A stretch of 64,000 nucleotides of DNA from DATGLG01 sp035294245 (GTDB lineage Bacteria > Pseudomonadota > Alphaproteobacteria > JACZXZ01), in NCBI GenBank assembly GCA_035294245.1, contig DATGLG010000037.1:1-64000 (forward strand). Direction: 5' to 3'. The notes below the pieces were generated by a model. The model saw only the letters and a list, made by a program, of their open reading frames with translations, ran no database searches and was not told the origin of the DNA. Each line of letters begins with the position of its first letter. Within the stretch, counting starts at the first letter, position 1. Below are positions 40,399 through 55,800 of this stretch, piece by piece. The position numbers were made by a program, and so were the translations under genes.

Positions 40399-40835
40399 GG
40401 CTGACGGTATTCCCCGATCAGGCTGCGCGTCCTGTCGGGGTTGTTCCTCACTCGCGCTGCTCCGGCTTCGGGCCATATGCCGTCTCCCAACACTCGCAAT
40501 GATATGGCGGACTGCGCGGCAGCCCTGATGACGTTAGTAGGGGCATTTTTCTACTTTTCGGTAAAGGCAATTTTCTCTTCATCCTCGCCGACTCGGATCC
40601 TTACGAAACCTGCGTCGATGCGAACGCTTGAACTTTAGCAAGACAAGCGCTGCAGTAAGTTAAGAAAGTCTTCCATGTGAAGGGCGGGTTTTGGTTAAGT
40701 ATTTGCAATATAGTTAATCTGTTTGCCTAAAATTTGTCTAAACTTGACTTGAGCCTCTTCCACGAGTTATCTAGCGAAGTAACGAAAAATTAATTTTCGC
40801 CGGGGCGGGCGATAACAATCGGGTGGGAGTGGGGG
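40399..40835. other. AT-rich intergenic region upstream of the adhesin
   Basis: No gene seen in these 437 nt. The part from about 40620 to 40800 is much more AT-rich than the rest. It holds a candidate promoter (40744-40773) and, at 40783-40799, a near-palindrome CGAAAAATTAATTTTCG in the probable leader of the adhesin mRNA. Confidence 0.55.
40744..40773 (+). promoter_or_regulatory. Candidate promoter for the giant adhesin gene
   Basis: TTGACT at 40744-40749 and TATCTA at 40768-40773 are separated by 18 nt and lie in an AT-rich region about 60 nt before the adhesin start. Both boxes are one or two changes from the sigma70 consensus. Confidence 0.5.
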
Positions 40836-43800
40836 TTGTCGAAAAGCCATCGTCGTGCTCCGTGGCGCCGCCGCAGCGACGCGCGCCCCGGTTTTCCGGT
40901 AACAACCAGGCCACTTTTGGGTCGCCGGCACTTGCTGCTGACGTCTTCAGCGGTGGCCTTGCTCACAGCCGTCGTCACGCCGCAAGCGGCTTTCGCGCAG
41001 GGAGCTGGCGCCCATCCGCCGCGCGCCAATGTCATCACACCGGACGGGCGGACACAGACCCGCCTGCAGGTGAGCGGCAATACCACGACGATCACGACAG
41101 GGACGCTTTCGGGGGCGAACGCCTTCAACTCGTTCGGGCAGTTCGTGGTGGGAACGGGCAATACCGTCAATCTGATGGTGCCCAACGGCGCGGCGAATCT
41201 CGTCAACCTGGTCCATAATGGGCCGACCGAGATCTACGGCGTCCTCAACAGCTATAAGAACGGAAAGATTGGCGGGAACGTCTACTTCGCCGACCCTTAT
41301 GGCTTTTTCGTCGGCGCGTCGGGCGTGGTGAATGTGGGGGCGCTCTCGGTTTCCACGCCCACGGGGGATTTCCTCAACCGGATGATCGGCCCGCAAGGGG
41401 CGGTGAATGCAGACGCGGTCGGTCAGTTCATGGCCGGCGATTACCCCGTCTCGCCGGACGGGCTCATCTCGATTCGCGGCAAGGTGAACGCGCAGGAGAA
41501 GGTTCGCCTCCAGGGGCAGGTGGTGAAGGTTGGCGCGCCCGGCGTGGTGAGCGTCCAGGCGGCGCAGCAGCAGGCGCTGTTCGCGAGCACCGTCAACACA
41601 GCTGGGCTGCAAGCAGGCGCTGGCATTCGTGAGAGCGGTGGAACCATCGAGATCGTGGCGGCGGGGGATGCCAAGGTCGCCGGCACGCTCACCGCCGACG
41701 GGGCGAGCGGGATCAATGGCGGCACCATCGATGTCCAAGCGGGGCACAACGTCGCCGTCGCCTCGACGGCGCATCTGAGCGCCAAGGGCAAAGGCCAGAA
41801 CTCGAGCGGCGGCAAGGTGCGGGTCTATGCCGGCAACGACCTCGCGGTTCAGTCGGGCGCCCATTTTGACGCCAGCGCCGGAACGACGGGCGACGGCGGC
41901 ACCATCGAGGCCAGCGCCCATGGCAACGCGATACTGGGCAGTGCCATCTTCGACGCCTCTGCCGTCAACGGCCATGCCGGACGCGTCTTGTTCGATCCGG
42001 CCAATCTTACCGTCAGTGGTAACATTGCCAGTAACGGCGCCGATATTGCGCTTGCCGCCGACGACGCCATCACTCTCGATGCCGGCATCAAGATCGACAG
42101 CACACTCTCGGGAGGAAACGCCGGCAATATCACATTGACTGCGCCAGATATCACCATCAGCGGCACCATCGATGCGTCGGCCTCGGCAGATGGCGCCAAG
42201 GCCGGCAACATCACCCTGCAAACGCCGAGCGGTAATACCCAGAGCGCTACCTTCACCGTCAATAGTGGAGCTCTTCTCAACGCGCAGGCCACCGGCAAAG
42301 GCGGGACCTCTGGCACGATTACGCTCAGTGCCCTTTCGGATCCAAGCTCGACCGTGACGACCGGCTTCAACTTCGGCACGGTCCAAGCTTCGACGGCGAT
42401 TACCGTCAACGGAATGATTCAGGGCGGCGACATCACCCTGGATTCTGAGGCGACGCTGAAGCCGAGCAATGGGGGAAGCGCCGACGCTTCATCCTCGGTC
42501 CTCGTCGGCGGCACGCTCAAGGGGCAAAACGTCACGCTCAAGGCGATCACCGATGCCGAGACCACGAACATCGTCGACATCACCTCAGTGATCGATGCCG
42601 CGAGCAATTACGCGGTCGGTGGCGCCCTTCCGCTGCCAGAAGGCCTGCCCGGCAATAGCGTCGGCTATGTCGAGGCGAGCGGCATTTCGACGGTCAAGGC
42701 CCTCTCCGGCGCGAGCATCCAGGCGGCAGGCAACGCAGTCCTCGATGCGACGACAACGGAATCTGCGACGACCCCGTCGAATATCTCGGGCGCCTTGCTG
42801 GGCGCGATCGCCGGCAAGCTGACCGGCACCGCCACGGCGCAAATCGCCTCGGGGGCCTCGGTCAGGACCGGCGGCGATCTCGATGTCAAGGCGCACAACA
42901 CCGCCACACTGTCGATCAATGCGCTGACGAACACCCAGGTCTCGCCGGTCGATCTGACACTCGCGGCGTCGATCGCGAACGTGAACGCGACCGCCACCAT
43001 CGCCACCGGAGCGACAATCAACGCTGCCGGCAATGTCAGCGTCATTGCGCGCAACGACAACAGCTTCACCACCACGGCCACGGCCTATGACGGCGGCCGG
43101 GGCAAGGTCGGGCTCGCGGCGGCGGTGGCCGATATCAATACCGACGCATTGGCGATCGAGGGCGCCGATCTCGGCGACGGCACGGTCAGCACGACAACGC
43201 CGCAGAGCCTTCTCGTCGAGGCCGATTCGATCACGACGACCGACAGCGCCTTCGCCCTGACCGCCGTCGGCGGCCAGAGCAGCACGCAGAACCAGCTCAC
43301 GGGCTCCGGGGCGTTGAGCGATCTCGAGACCAACCTCTTCAACACCTATCTTACGAAAGGTCCGCTCTCGAATACGAGCAGCAGCTCGGAGACGCCGAAG
43401 ATCGGCTCTGCCGTCGCGGTCAGTATCGTCAATCAGACCGCCGAATCGGGCATTCGCGCCTATCCCACCATAAATGTGGACTCCGGCGCCACCTCGGCGC
43501 CAACGGCCCCGACCGTCCAGGCCGCCCAGCAGGTGGCCGTCTACAGCCAGATGCAAGACGCCGGCCTGCAGAGCCTGGCCGAGAGCCAGATCAACTCCGC
43601 AGACGAGCCGTCGCCCGATAATCCCAACGCCACCATCGCGGTGAGCGTGGCCGCAGCGATCGGCCTCTATACCCATAACGACATCGCCTATATCGGCCCG
43701 AACGTCTCGGTGACGGCGCCGGATATCGGCGTGGCCGCCGATTTCTCCATTCCGATGAACGACGGCTGGAGCCAGATTCCTGGCGGATTCCCGGCGCCGG

Positions 43801-46800
43801 ATTTCTCTTCCGCCTCGTCATTCGGGACTACGCTTTCGACCTGGGCAAGCTCTCTCGGCAGTCTTCTCGGCAACGTCCTCAACAGTAACTCCCTGGGCTT
43901 CGCCAACAACACGCTCACGAGCTACGCCAACGCGCTAGGTGATTCGACGAAGGCGGGCGTCTACGGGGCCGTCAACTACTTGCAGTTCGACAACACGACG
44001 GGCGCCTGGGTCGGCGATGGGGCCAAGGTTACAAGCAAGGGCGGCCAGTCGAACTGGACGACCAGTATCGACGCGGGCGACAGCGATCTCGACAGCAACG
44101 ACACCGGGGGCAATGTCGACTCCATCACCTGGGCGAGCCCGGTCACGGTTCGGGCGTCGAGCACCATCACGACCATCAATGTCGCCGGCAATCTGCAAGC
44201 GCTCAATCTGAGCGGCACCGGGGGCAGCGACAGCAGCACCACGGTCGGCGGCGCCGTCAACCTGATGAATTTCACCGATACGACGATCGCCGGGATCGCC
44301 AACGGGGCGCAGATCAATATCACCGGTGGCGACTTGACCGTTTCGGCGACCGGAAGCCAATTCGATGTCACCGTGACGCCGAGCTCGGGCGACGGCGGCG
44401 GTGTGGCCATCAATGGCACGGCGGGCGTCCTGCTTCTCAACAACACCGTCCACGCCTCGATCAGCTCCGGCGCCACCATCTCGGTCGACGACGCCGTCAA
44501 TGTTGCGGCCACCGAGAACCTCTCGCTTTGGACGGTGTCGGGTGCGGCAAGCTCGGGCAAGACGGCCGGTGTCGGCATCGGCGTCGCTCTCAACGACCTT
44601 GCGACAGATACGAAAGCCTATATCGCCGACAATTCCTCGGACGCCGCTCTTCTCGCGGCCAGCGCGCCAGGCTCGGACGGCGGAAACGATCTCGCCGGCA
44701 GCGACGGCTCCATTGCCGCGAATGACGAGAAGGTCACGGCGCAGACAAACGGCACGATTGCGGCACTCGCCATCGCAGGTGCGAAGCAGGGCAACAACGA
44801 AGGCGGCAATTCCGACGTCTTCAGCAAGCTCAGCTCGAAATCCGGTGATCTCAGCGAGCTTGTCCAGAACATCGGTGACCCCGGCGATGCCCTGTTCAAC
44901 GCTGCGCTCGAGAAGCTCAGCAGCAAGGGCAGCAGCACGGATACGGGCACGGGCAGCCAAGGCGGCGATAATACCGCTGGCGATGCGGAGAGCAGCAAGA
45001 GCAGCGTCGGTCTCGGCATTTCCGGAAGCGCCAGCGTCAATATCACGAGTCTGGGGACCGAGGCTTATATCGATAGCGCCAAGATAACCAAGGGTGCCAC
45101 GACCGTCTCGGCCACCAACAACATGACCCGCGTCAGCGGCAGCGGCGCCGCCTCGCTGGTGCTGGCCGGCAAGAGCGGGAGCAATACCTCGGCGGGCGTT
45201 GCCGGCGCCGTGGCCTACGACAAGAGCGGCAACAACACCCTGGCCTGGGTCAGCAACTCGACCATCACCAATTCGACCGGCTTGACGGTCGAGGCGCTCA
45301 CGGGCGGCCTTGAGGTCGATGTCGGCCTCGGCCTTGCCGTCAATACCAACAGCAACAAGGCCGCTTCCGTCAGCATTTCTGCAACCGTCGCCCAGATCAA
45401 CGACGCGACCAACGCCTATATCGAGAATACCCTCGCGAGTGGCACCGGCGCCGTGCAGGTTGTGGCTTATGACAACACCACGATCGGACTCGGCGGCGGC
45501 TCCTTCTTCGGCGGCGGCAATGCCGGCGTTGGCGCCGGCCTGACCCTCGCCCTGATCGGCGATGGCAGCCTGAGCGGCAACACGATCGACGCCACCAGCG
45601 CCTATGTCGATCACTCGAGCCTCACGGGCTTCGATTCGATCACGGTGGACGCTGCGGATCCCGGCCGGGTGATCTCGGCTGCGGCCATGGGCGGCGGCGG
45701 GGCCAATACGAATGCCTTTGCCTTCGGCGTCGTCTACGATCAAATCGGCCGGACGACGAACGCCGCGATCAGCCACAGCACGATTACCGTCAATAACGGC
45801 ATCACCGTTGAAGCCAGCGACAATAACGACAGCGCGCTGGACGCGAGCCTCACCACAGGTGACCCGAGCCTGGACGAGAACTTCAGCGGTCAGACCTCGG
45901 CGCAAAGCGGCCAGCCCTCGGTGTTCGACGTCAACGCCAACGGTGCCGGCATCCTCGCCGTCGCCGGCATGGTCCTGGTCGGGAAGAACGCCGGGGGCAT
46001 CGAGTTCGCCGGCGGGATGATCAAGGACACGATCAGCGCCTCGGTCAGCGACAGCCATCTCACCTCGAGCGACAAGGGAGCCGTCCAGGTCACCGCCGAT
46101 TCGGGCGCCATCATCATGGCGGCGAGCATCGGCGTCGCCGTCTCAACCACCGGGCAATTTGCCGGCGCCGGCTCGGTTACCGCGAATATCGTCGACAATA
46201 CGGTCAGTGCCACGGTCGGCGGCCCCGGCGATATGAGCTCGATCTCCGCGGGCTCGCTCAAGGTCGAGGCGGACGACAACTCGACGATCCAGTCCTTGGC
46301 GGGCGCCATTTCCGTCTCCGTGGAGGGGAATGCCGTTGGCGCTGCGGTGTCCTTCGGTCAGATCGGCCGCACGATCACCGCAAGCGCCACGGATGTCGCG
46401 CTCACGAATACCGATTCCGTTCAGGTTGGCAGCAAGGCGACCGGCACCATTCAGACCCTCGCCGTTGCCGGCTCGGCTGCCGGTGGGAATGTGGCCGTCG
46501 CAGGGTCGGTGACGGTCAATATCATCGGCGATCAGCTCACCTCCGACCTCGAAGGCGTGTCGCTCAACGACACCGCGAGTGTTGTTGGCGTGACCTCCTC
46601 AGATACCGCGGAGATCGATTCACTCGCAGGTGACCTCGCCGGCTCCGGTACAGCGGCAATTGGCGTAGCCGTCGCAGTCAACGACATCGGCGGCGGCGTG
46701 ACAGCGGAGCTCCTCGGCGGCGACAATCACGCGATTGTGGCGAAGGACGTGATGGTCGCAGGCACCGTCGGCGGCACGATCAATACCATCGCGACGGGCC

Positions 46801-49800
46801 TGGCCATATCCGGCGATGCGGGCGTCTCCGGCTCGATAGTGACGAATATCGTGAATACCCAGATCGTCGCCAGGATCGATCAGGGCGCGCGAGTCACCGC
46901 GCAGGACAATGTGGGCGTTATCGCCGCGACGACGGACGGGATCAACGCCATCGCCGGCGCCGTCGGCATCGGCGGCAGCGCCGTCGGCGCCGGCGTCACG
47001 GTGGCGGTCAACGACATCCAGGACAGCACCCAGGCCTGGATCGCCGGCGGCTCCCAGGTTGCCGCACTGGCGCTCGATCCGAACGATTACCTGACGGTCA
47101 ATGACGGCTCGCTCAACGTGAACGGCCAACCTCAGACATTTGTCGACGTCAGCAATATCAGCCACGCCGCGGATTACCTGACCGTCCTCGGCGAGCTGCA
47201 CGGGCCCCATACCAAGAACGTCACCGGCATTGCCGTCAACGCCAGCTCCGAGCAGAACACGGGGGTCGCGGCGGTCACTGCGGCGCTCTCCTTCGATATT
47301 GGCTCGGTCTCGCTGGCGGCGAATGTCGTCACCAATCTGATGGGCGGGACGACCGCCGCCTATATCAGCGACGCGACGATCAATCCGGCGAGTGCGGGGA
47401 CAGCCGGCGCTGCGCAGCAAGTCGATGTCACGGCGTCCAGCCATGCCTTCGGCGCCGACGTCGTGCTCGGCCTTTCCGGCTCTGGTGGGTTCAGCGGCAC
47501 GGGTGCGGTCAACGTCAATCTCTTCAACCGCTCGACCTCGGCCTATATCGCGGGGGGCACCGTCAACGCGGCCGCGGGCGTCGATGTTGATGCGGTTTCA
47601 TCGCAGGATCAGGCGAGCATCGCGATGGGCTTGGCTGTCGGTGTCGGCGGCGTGGCGGCGACGGGCATCGTCACCCAGTTCGACGCGGATACCACGGCCG
47701 ATGTCGACGGCGGCTCGATCACCACCGGCTCGCTTTCCGTCGACTCACAAACCGAGAACGGGATGAACGCGATCGGCGGCGCCGGCGCGCTGGGCGGCAT
47801 CGCTGTCGGCGCCGCCTTCGTCGTCGGCATCAATAGCGACACGACGCTCGCCTATGTCGGCGACGAGCCGACCGTGACCAACCCGGACGCCACGAGCCCA
47901 CCGCAAGCAACGAGCTTGCAACTCGGCGGCAACCTTACGGTCGATGCCTCAACGACCACGACCCTCGACAGCGCGGCGGTCGGCGGCTCGGGAGCCGGCG
48001 CCACGGCGATTGCCGGCATGGTCAATGTCAACCTGCTGAGCAACACGACACGCGCCGGCCTCTACGCGGTTTCCCTGAACCAGCCGCCGGTCGGAAAGAC
48101 GACCGCAACACCGGCGGGCAATGTCAATGTTCAGGCCGTCGACAACATCATCATCAAGCCGATCGCGGGCGCTCTTGCCGTCGGCCTGAGCGGAGCCGGC
48201 GTAGGCGCCGGGGCCAATATCGTGGTGGCACATAGCCAGGCGGTCGCCGAGATCGTCAACAGCAGCATTAACGCCGCAGCGGTCGATGTCTCGGCGCAGA
48301 GTAACAAGTACATCCAAGTCATCACGACGACGGCCGGGGTCGGCGGCACGGCCGGCATCGGTGGCTCGGCGGCGGTCATTCTGCTGGGCGACGGCATTGG
48401 CGATGCAGGGGATTCCAGCGACAGCGCCTCGAACGAACTGGCGAACAGCTCGAACGGCGGTACGCTCGGCGCGGTAAACAGCTTCACCAGTTCGACAAAT
48501 CCCGGTAGCTCGGATCCGAGCCTCGGCATCTCGCAGCAAAGCAGCATCAATCAGGCGACGGACACCAGCGTCTCAGCTCCGGTGAGCGCCGCGTCGGCCG
48601 ACGGCCCCACTGCCCGAATCCTGGGCGGCACCATCACTACCGTGGGGACCACCAACACGCCGGGTTCCGTGAGCGTCCAGGCAATCGACCACACGTCAAC
48701 TCAAAACATTGTGGGCGCTCTCGGCCTGGGCGGCGTCGTCGGGCTCGGCGCCTCGGTCGGGTTCACCCGCGTCGACGACCATGTCGCGGCGTCGATCAAC
48801 GGGGCGGCCGTAACGGCGGGATCGATCCTGGTGGGTGCCAGCCAGGGTGACGGGCCGCAAGGCAGCACCGCGGAGATCGACAGCTTCGTCGGCGGTGGTG
48901 GCCTGGTCGGGCTCGGCATTTCCGTGGCCGATGCCGTCGTGAACGACAATGTCACGGCCACGCTGGGCGGCACGATTACCGGCAACAGCAGCGGCAACGC
49001 GACGGTGAGCGCGAGCGACGGCAGCACGGTGAAGGCGGCCGGTTTCGGCGGCGCCATCGGCCTCGGCGCGGCGCTCGGCGTGGTGAGTCTCTCGAGCAAG
49101 ACGAGCAGCGTGACGGCCGATATCGCGCCGAGCGCAGGGGTCACGCAGTATGCCGGCGTCTCGGTCCAGGCCAGCGACCAGGGGCCCGTGAGCGCCTATT
49201 CGCTGGGAGCCTCCGGCGGCATCCTCTCCGGCGACGCCGCCGACGCGACGGCCACCGACCAAGCGACGGTCACGGCCGATGTCGGAGCCGGCAGCACGAT
49301 TCTCTTCGGTGATGGCGGCCTTCTGGTCAGCGCGACCGATATCCCAAGCGTCTGGGCCGATGCGGTCGGATACTCCGTCGGCGGCGCTTCCATCGGCGCC
49401 TCGATCGCCACGGCGACGGCGACCCCGATCGTGAAAGCCTATCTCGACAGCAACACGACCGTGAACGGCTCTGGGCTCGTCTCAGTCGTGGCGCAGACGA
49501 CGCTGCCGAGCTCGTCCTTTGTGGCGATCGATATACCGGGAACCAGCACCGAGCTCGCCGACAATAGCGGCTGCTCGGGCCCGACGTCCGCCTGCGCCGA
49601 GGCGACCGCCGGAACGGGCGGCCTTCTCTTCGGCGCCAACGCCACGGTCGCCCAGGCGACCGACGACGCCCAGGTCTCATCCTATACGGGCACGGGCGTG
49701 ACGCTCTCGACGGGCGCGATGTTCATCTCGGCGACGAACAATACCAGCCAATATGCCAATGCCTATGGTATCGCGATCGGCGGCCTCGCCGCCGTGGGTG

Positions 49801-52800
49801 CCGACTTCGCCTCTGCAACCTCCGACGGCAGCGCCACCGCCTATCTCGGCGCCAACGCGGCGAATCCCGTCTCGGGAACTCCCGGGAATCTCAAGGTGCT
49901 GGCGGCGGGGGATCTCACGATCCAGGCCGGGGGCACGGACACCAACATCGCAGTCACCACGGCGGGCAGCGGCGGTGTGGTGGCCGGCGACGCGGCGACG
50001 GCGACGACGGAGAACCGCTCGACGACCAGCGCCTCGATCCAGGGCGGCAACAGCCAGCCCATCCTCGTCGGCGCGCTGACGATCCAGGCCAGCCACGGCT
50101 CCAATTACGACAGCGAGGCCGACAGCACCCAAGCCGGCGTGCTCGACGCCAGCGGCTCGACGACGAGCGACACCGTCACGCCCAATACGAGTGCCGGCGT
50201 TGGCGGCGGTGCCAATGTCCAGGCGACCAGCGTCTTCATCAGTGCCAGCAATAATGTGCAGCGGGTGAATTCCGGCAATTACGATGTCCAGGCGGCCGGC
50301 GGCGGCGTCGCCACGGGCAGCGCCGCCGATCAAGAGACCTACATCGCGACGACCGCAATCGCCTTCATCGGGCAGAACGCCATCGTCGATGTCGTCGGGA
50401 ATATCGAGCAGCCTGGCTCCTTCGTCATCAATGCGCAGAATAACGTGTCGGCCACCGGCAAGGCCAAGATCGACACGGGCGGGGCTCTCGACGGCGCCTT
50501 CGCAAAATCGAACCTCGTCGTCATCGAGACCGCGCAGGTCAATTTCGGCAGCGGCGCGAAAGTGGACTCGATTGGGAATCTGAGCGCCTATGCCGAGAAC
50601 ACGGGCACAGTGAATGCCGAGGCCGATGTCCACACCTATGGCGCCGTCGGCTTTTCTGATGCCGGCTCCTACGCCACGCTCGACGGCGCGCAGACGATCA
50701 ATATCGGAAACGACGGCGGCACCAGCCCGGTCCTTCTCCACGCCGACGGCGATATTGCCCTCATGGCCGGCTCGGCATCGAACGGCGCGAGCAACGTCCA
50801 GTCAGCCTCGGCGAACACTTCCGTCTTCAACTACACGGCCGTGCCGATCGACACACCGCCCGACGCGAATGCGGCGGTTCTCTCCCAGAGCAACGTCAAT
50901 ATCGGTGCGAACGCCACAGTACTCGCCGGCGGTGACGTCACCCTCTCCTCGATCAAGGGGACCCTTACGGCAACCGGATCGAGCGTCGACCAGAACACCT
51001 ACGAGAAGGTGATCGAGGAGATCATCAACTTCTTCCTCAGCATCTTCCACAAGCAGGTGACCATCGACGTGACCGGCGGAAGCGGCACAACGGCGGGCAG
51101 CTTCGGCGCGGTGAATGTCAGTGGTCTCGTCGCGGGCGGCGCCGATTACCAGCAGCGGCTCACCATCAATCCGGGCAGCAACGGCCAACCGATCTTCACC
51201 ATCCAGGATCCCGGCACGGCTTACACGGTGTTCGGACCCTACGACCTTATCGATACGCTTAAGACCCAAGCTCAGAATCTAACGACCGAGGTCAACGCGC
51301 TGATTGCGGAGAACAGCAGCAACACCGATCAAATCACGCTGCTCAATAGTCAGATCAAGCAGCTCAACCAGCAGATCAGCACTCTCAGCCAGTATACCGA
51401 CGCCGACGCGATCCCGCTCCTCATCCTGAACAACATGAAGGCCCAGGCGGGCGGCGTCCATGTCACCGCCGATGTGGTGACAGGCGGCGGCACCCTCGAG
51501 GCTCACGGCGATCCCTATATCGACATCGAGAACAACAGCCCCTATTCGCTCCAGGTCAACGATCTCACCATCGGCGCGGCGACCGGCGTCGTCTCCGTTA
51601 ACGGCGTCTTCCAAGGCAATGGCGCGACATTGAGCGGGGGTCTCGGCCCCCATGTCTCGGTTGTGAACGGCCCCTCCAGCGTGGCGACGGTCACCGTCAA
51701 CCAGAATTACAGCCCGACGGACCCGAACACGACACCGCCCTACATCTTCCTGGAAGGCAGAATCAGCAATCCCGAGGGCTCCGTCACCATTGCAAACGCG
51801 TCCGGCAGCATCGTGCAGGACGGCACAATCACGGCCCAGACGGTCACGATCTTCGCACCGAAGGGCGATTTCGTGCAGAACTACTCGACGGGCTTCAGCT
51901 TTATCGGCGGCACGCCGCCTTTGGATCCCAACGTGCGGCCAAGCGAGATCCTCGTCGGCGGCTCCGTTTATATCGCGGCCCAGTATCTCGACATCAACGG
52001 CACCATCGAGAGCGGCTATCCCGATTGGGCGCTGACCCTCGACCCGAACATGTCCGTCTCGGCGGCAAACGACCCGACTTATAGCCAGTACAGCTCGGTC
52101 TCGACGAACAACCTGTCGGCGAATGGCACGACCCTGAGCGGTCTCATCGGCTTCTTCCAAAACCTATATAAGAATTCCTCTCAGAGCAGCCCGACCACCC
52201 AGTTCCAGCTCCTGGGCCCGACCGTGAGCAATCCGGGGCTGCTCGATGCCTTCTACGACGCGAAAAACAACCAGATCGTCGTGACGCCGGAGTCGATCCA
52301 GTCCGGAAATATCTATCTCTTCGGCAATATCTTCAGCACCGGTGGCGGCCATCTCTACGCTTCCAGCGGCTACGGCCGGATTAATGTCACGAACGAGACG
52401 AATTACGCGCTCGTCCTCGACAATCTCAGCACCGGCACCGGACGGAACGGTCAGATCGAGATCGCCGATACGGCACAGGTCGGCAATATCGACGGCTCTA
52501 AGCGCGCATGGCCGCTCGTGACGCTCTACGAATATGACTGGAAGACGCAGACGATCAGCGAGTTCCAGAATCTCGGCTCAACCGATCAGGATCAGCCGTT
52601 GGTGCAGGTCACGCCGACAACGATCGGCAACAGCTATACGACGAGCTATACGCCGGCCGGCGGCGGCCCGAGCGGCAACGGCGCCTGGTACATTCCGCCA
52701 TCAAGCTCGAGCACAACCTCGGCCAACCCGCTGATCCAGGCCTATATCGACCTCTTCAAGGCATTGGACGCGCTGGGCTTCCAGTTCGGCAATCTGCTTA

Positions 52801-55800
52801 ACGCGCTCGAAGGCCAGATGGTCAGCAACCCGGCGACCCTGGTGCGGCCGAGCAGCAGTAGCTATACCCCGCCGTCGAATGCCATCTACGCGGCCTACCC
52901 CATCGATATCGAGTTCAATCACGAATTTAATGGCGCGTCGCCGGCAGAGGTGTCGATCACCTCGACGGCGCCTGGCGCTAATGTCGTGCTCGCCGGCGGC
53001 ATCAACAATCCCGTCGGCACGATTAAGATCGAGTCCAACGGCTCCATTCTACAGAGCGCGGTCGGTGCCACTGCTAATGCTGTCCAGGTGAGCCTGAAGG
53101 CCGATGGCGGCAGCATCGGGGTCATCGGTCAGAGCGTTGGGGTCAATATCACAGACGGCGGCGTTCCGCAGGCTCAGGAGCTGTTCGGGACGGGAGCTTC
53201 CGGTCTACTTGCCGCGGCACAAGGCAGCGTCAATATCGTAGCCCCGCTGGACGGATTGCCGCTCTATTCCGTCACATCGACGAATGGCGACGTAGCGCTC
53301 CAGGCACAGGGCGATATCCGCGCCGCAAGCCCGAGCCTCACTCCAACAGTCATCGGCAATAATATCGATCTCGTTTCCCTCGGCGGCGGCATTGGCTCGC
53401 TCGGGTCGCCCCTCGTGATCCAATCCAACGTCTCTGGCGCGACGACCCACCCCGGCGAGCTCGATGCGCAGGCATCCCAAGGCATCTATCTGACACAGCC
53501 CTCGGGCACGATCTATCTCGGCCAGGTGCAGTCCTTCGGCGGCGACGTCGTGCTGGCGGCACAGAACGGCAGCATCGTCAACAACATCGTGAGCGGCCAG
53601 ATCGACCAGGCCACGATGCAGCATCTCCAGCAGCTCTGGTCGAGCCTGAACCTGATCTATGATCCGACGGTCGAGACCCAGCAGCAGGCCGACCAGAATC
53701 TCGGCACGAATTCGGTTCAGGATTTCAACATTCTGGTCTCCCGCAATTACCAGGAGTATTGGCAGCTCAATCGCTTCGCGAGCAACGGCCAGATCGCGCT
53801 GACGCCGCAGCAAGCGGCGTTCTTCGAGCCGCAGGTGGTCGCCTATTTCAAGAGCCTCAACAAGAGCTATAGCGGAACGCCGACAACGGCCCAGATCACC
53901 AGCTACGTCCAAGGCCAGTACAGCTATCTGCAAGGTTTCTTCCAGGGCCTCTACACGGGCGTGCAGCCGGGGCAGGTTGGCCAGCCGGGCGAGGCGAACC
54001 TGCCGACCAGCGCGTTCCAGCAGAACTATAGCTACGACCCGATGACGACCCGCAATGCCGTCACGTCGCAGGATCTGGCGGCGATCCAAGCCGGGTATCA
54101 GGAGTACTGGAATATCCGCCAGCACGGCAGCTTCAATGCCGATGGCTCTGTGAGCCTCAACGGCCAGGACGTCACTGCGCAGTACAACTACCTGCAAGGC
54201 TACTTCCACGGCCTCTACAACAACGCCTTGCCGGCGGACTCCTTCACCGGCTTCAACGCGCAATACACTTACGCCGCACCCACCGACGTGAAGGATCAGT
54301 ACTCGATCGGCGCGGCGTGGACGAAAGCGCAGCTCACGAATGCAATCAACGCCAATGCCCTCACGGCGACGGCGAATACGCAGATCTTCCTCCAGCCGCC
54401 GAACGTGATCGGCCAAAACATCGATCTCGAGGCCAGTGCCGGCGCGATCGGCTCGATCGGCGCCCCCGACGTCTTCACCCTCAGCCCCCAGGTGGCGACC
54501 CTGCCGGCGGACCTCATCGTCGATCTTGCCGCCGCGGCGCCCGGCGACGTCCAGATCTCGAGCCCGGACGCGCAGGGCAATTACACGATCACGGTGCTCA
54601 AGGCCAAGGCCGTCAACCTCCAAGCCAATGGCAGCGGCAATGGCAGCCCGGGCACGGTGACCGCGCACGCCGAGGGGAATATCTATCTGGGCGGCTCCGG
54701 CTCGGTCGCGCTCGGGGATGTCTCCAACGCTGGCGGCAGCGGCCAAATCCGGCTGGCGATGGGCGGCAGCATCCTGAGCGCCAACCCTGGCGCTGCGGTG
54801 ATCTCCGGCGCGAGCAAGGGGCTCGACCTTGAGGCGGCGGGAACAGGCGTGGTCAACGCCAGCATCGGCACCGCGCAAGATCCGTTGGTCATCGACATCT
54901 CGGGCAATCTCGATACGGCGCGGGCCGCCGGCGGCATCTACCTGACGCAGGCGCCGGGCGACCTCGTGCTGGGGAACGTCTTCGCCGGCGGCGCGATCGT
55001 CTTCACGGCGACAGGCGGCAGCATCCTCTCGGAATTCGACGATTTCGGGCAGAACATCGTCCATATCCAGGGCGCCTCGTTGGACCTCGAGGCACCACAG
55101 GGAGGTATCGGCGTCTCGCTCGATCCGAACGCGACGCGCTCCAGCCAGCTCCACATCGCGCTTGCGAATAACAGCCAACTGGCCGCCCATGCCGGCGGCA
55201 ACATCGACATCCTCAATCCCGATGCGGCGGTCGCCGCCGGACAGGGCATCGTCATCGGCCCGAGCGGCATCACGGCCGGGGGCTCGCTCAATCTCGACGT
55301 CGAGACCGGCAATCTCACCATGCCAATCGGCTCGAAGATGACCGCCGGGCAGGGCATCTCGCTCACGGCCCTCGGCGACATCATCCTTGGCGGGCTCACC
55401 AGCAATCTCGACGGCGACCTCGCCATCGTGGTCGACAGCAAGACGGGCGCCATCCTCGCCAATGGCGACGGCCAGACCAACCTCCTGGTCGAGCACCCGA
55501 ACGGCACAGCCTCTCCGAACGCCCGCGTCTATCTCTCCGCGGCGAACGGGATCGGGACGGCGGCTCAGCCGATCATCGTCGATACCCCGTGGCTGCAGGC
55601 GATCAGCGAGCCGGCAGGCTCCATCTCGATTAGCGTTCTCGACGATCTCTACCCGTCGATCATCATTCCGGGGCTCAGCGCAAGCGACGCCACGATCAGC
55701 TCGCTGGGCGGCCTTACCATCGAGCGGGTGGATATCGGCCAGTCGCTGAACTTGGCGGCCAGCAGCATCGATGCGAACCTGTTCCAATTCGGCTCGACGC

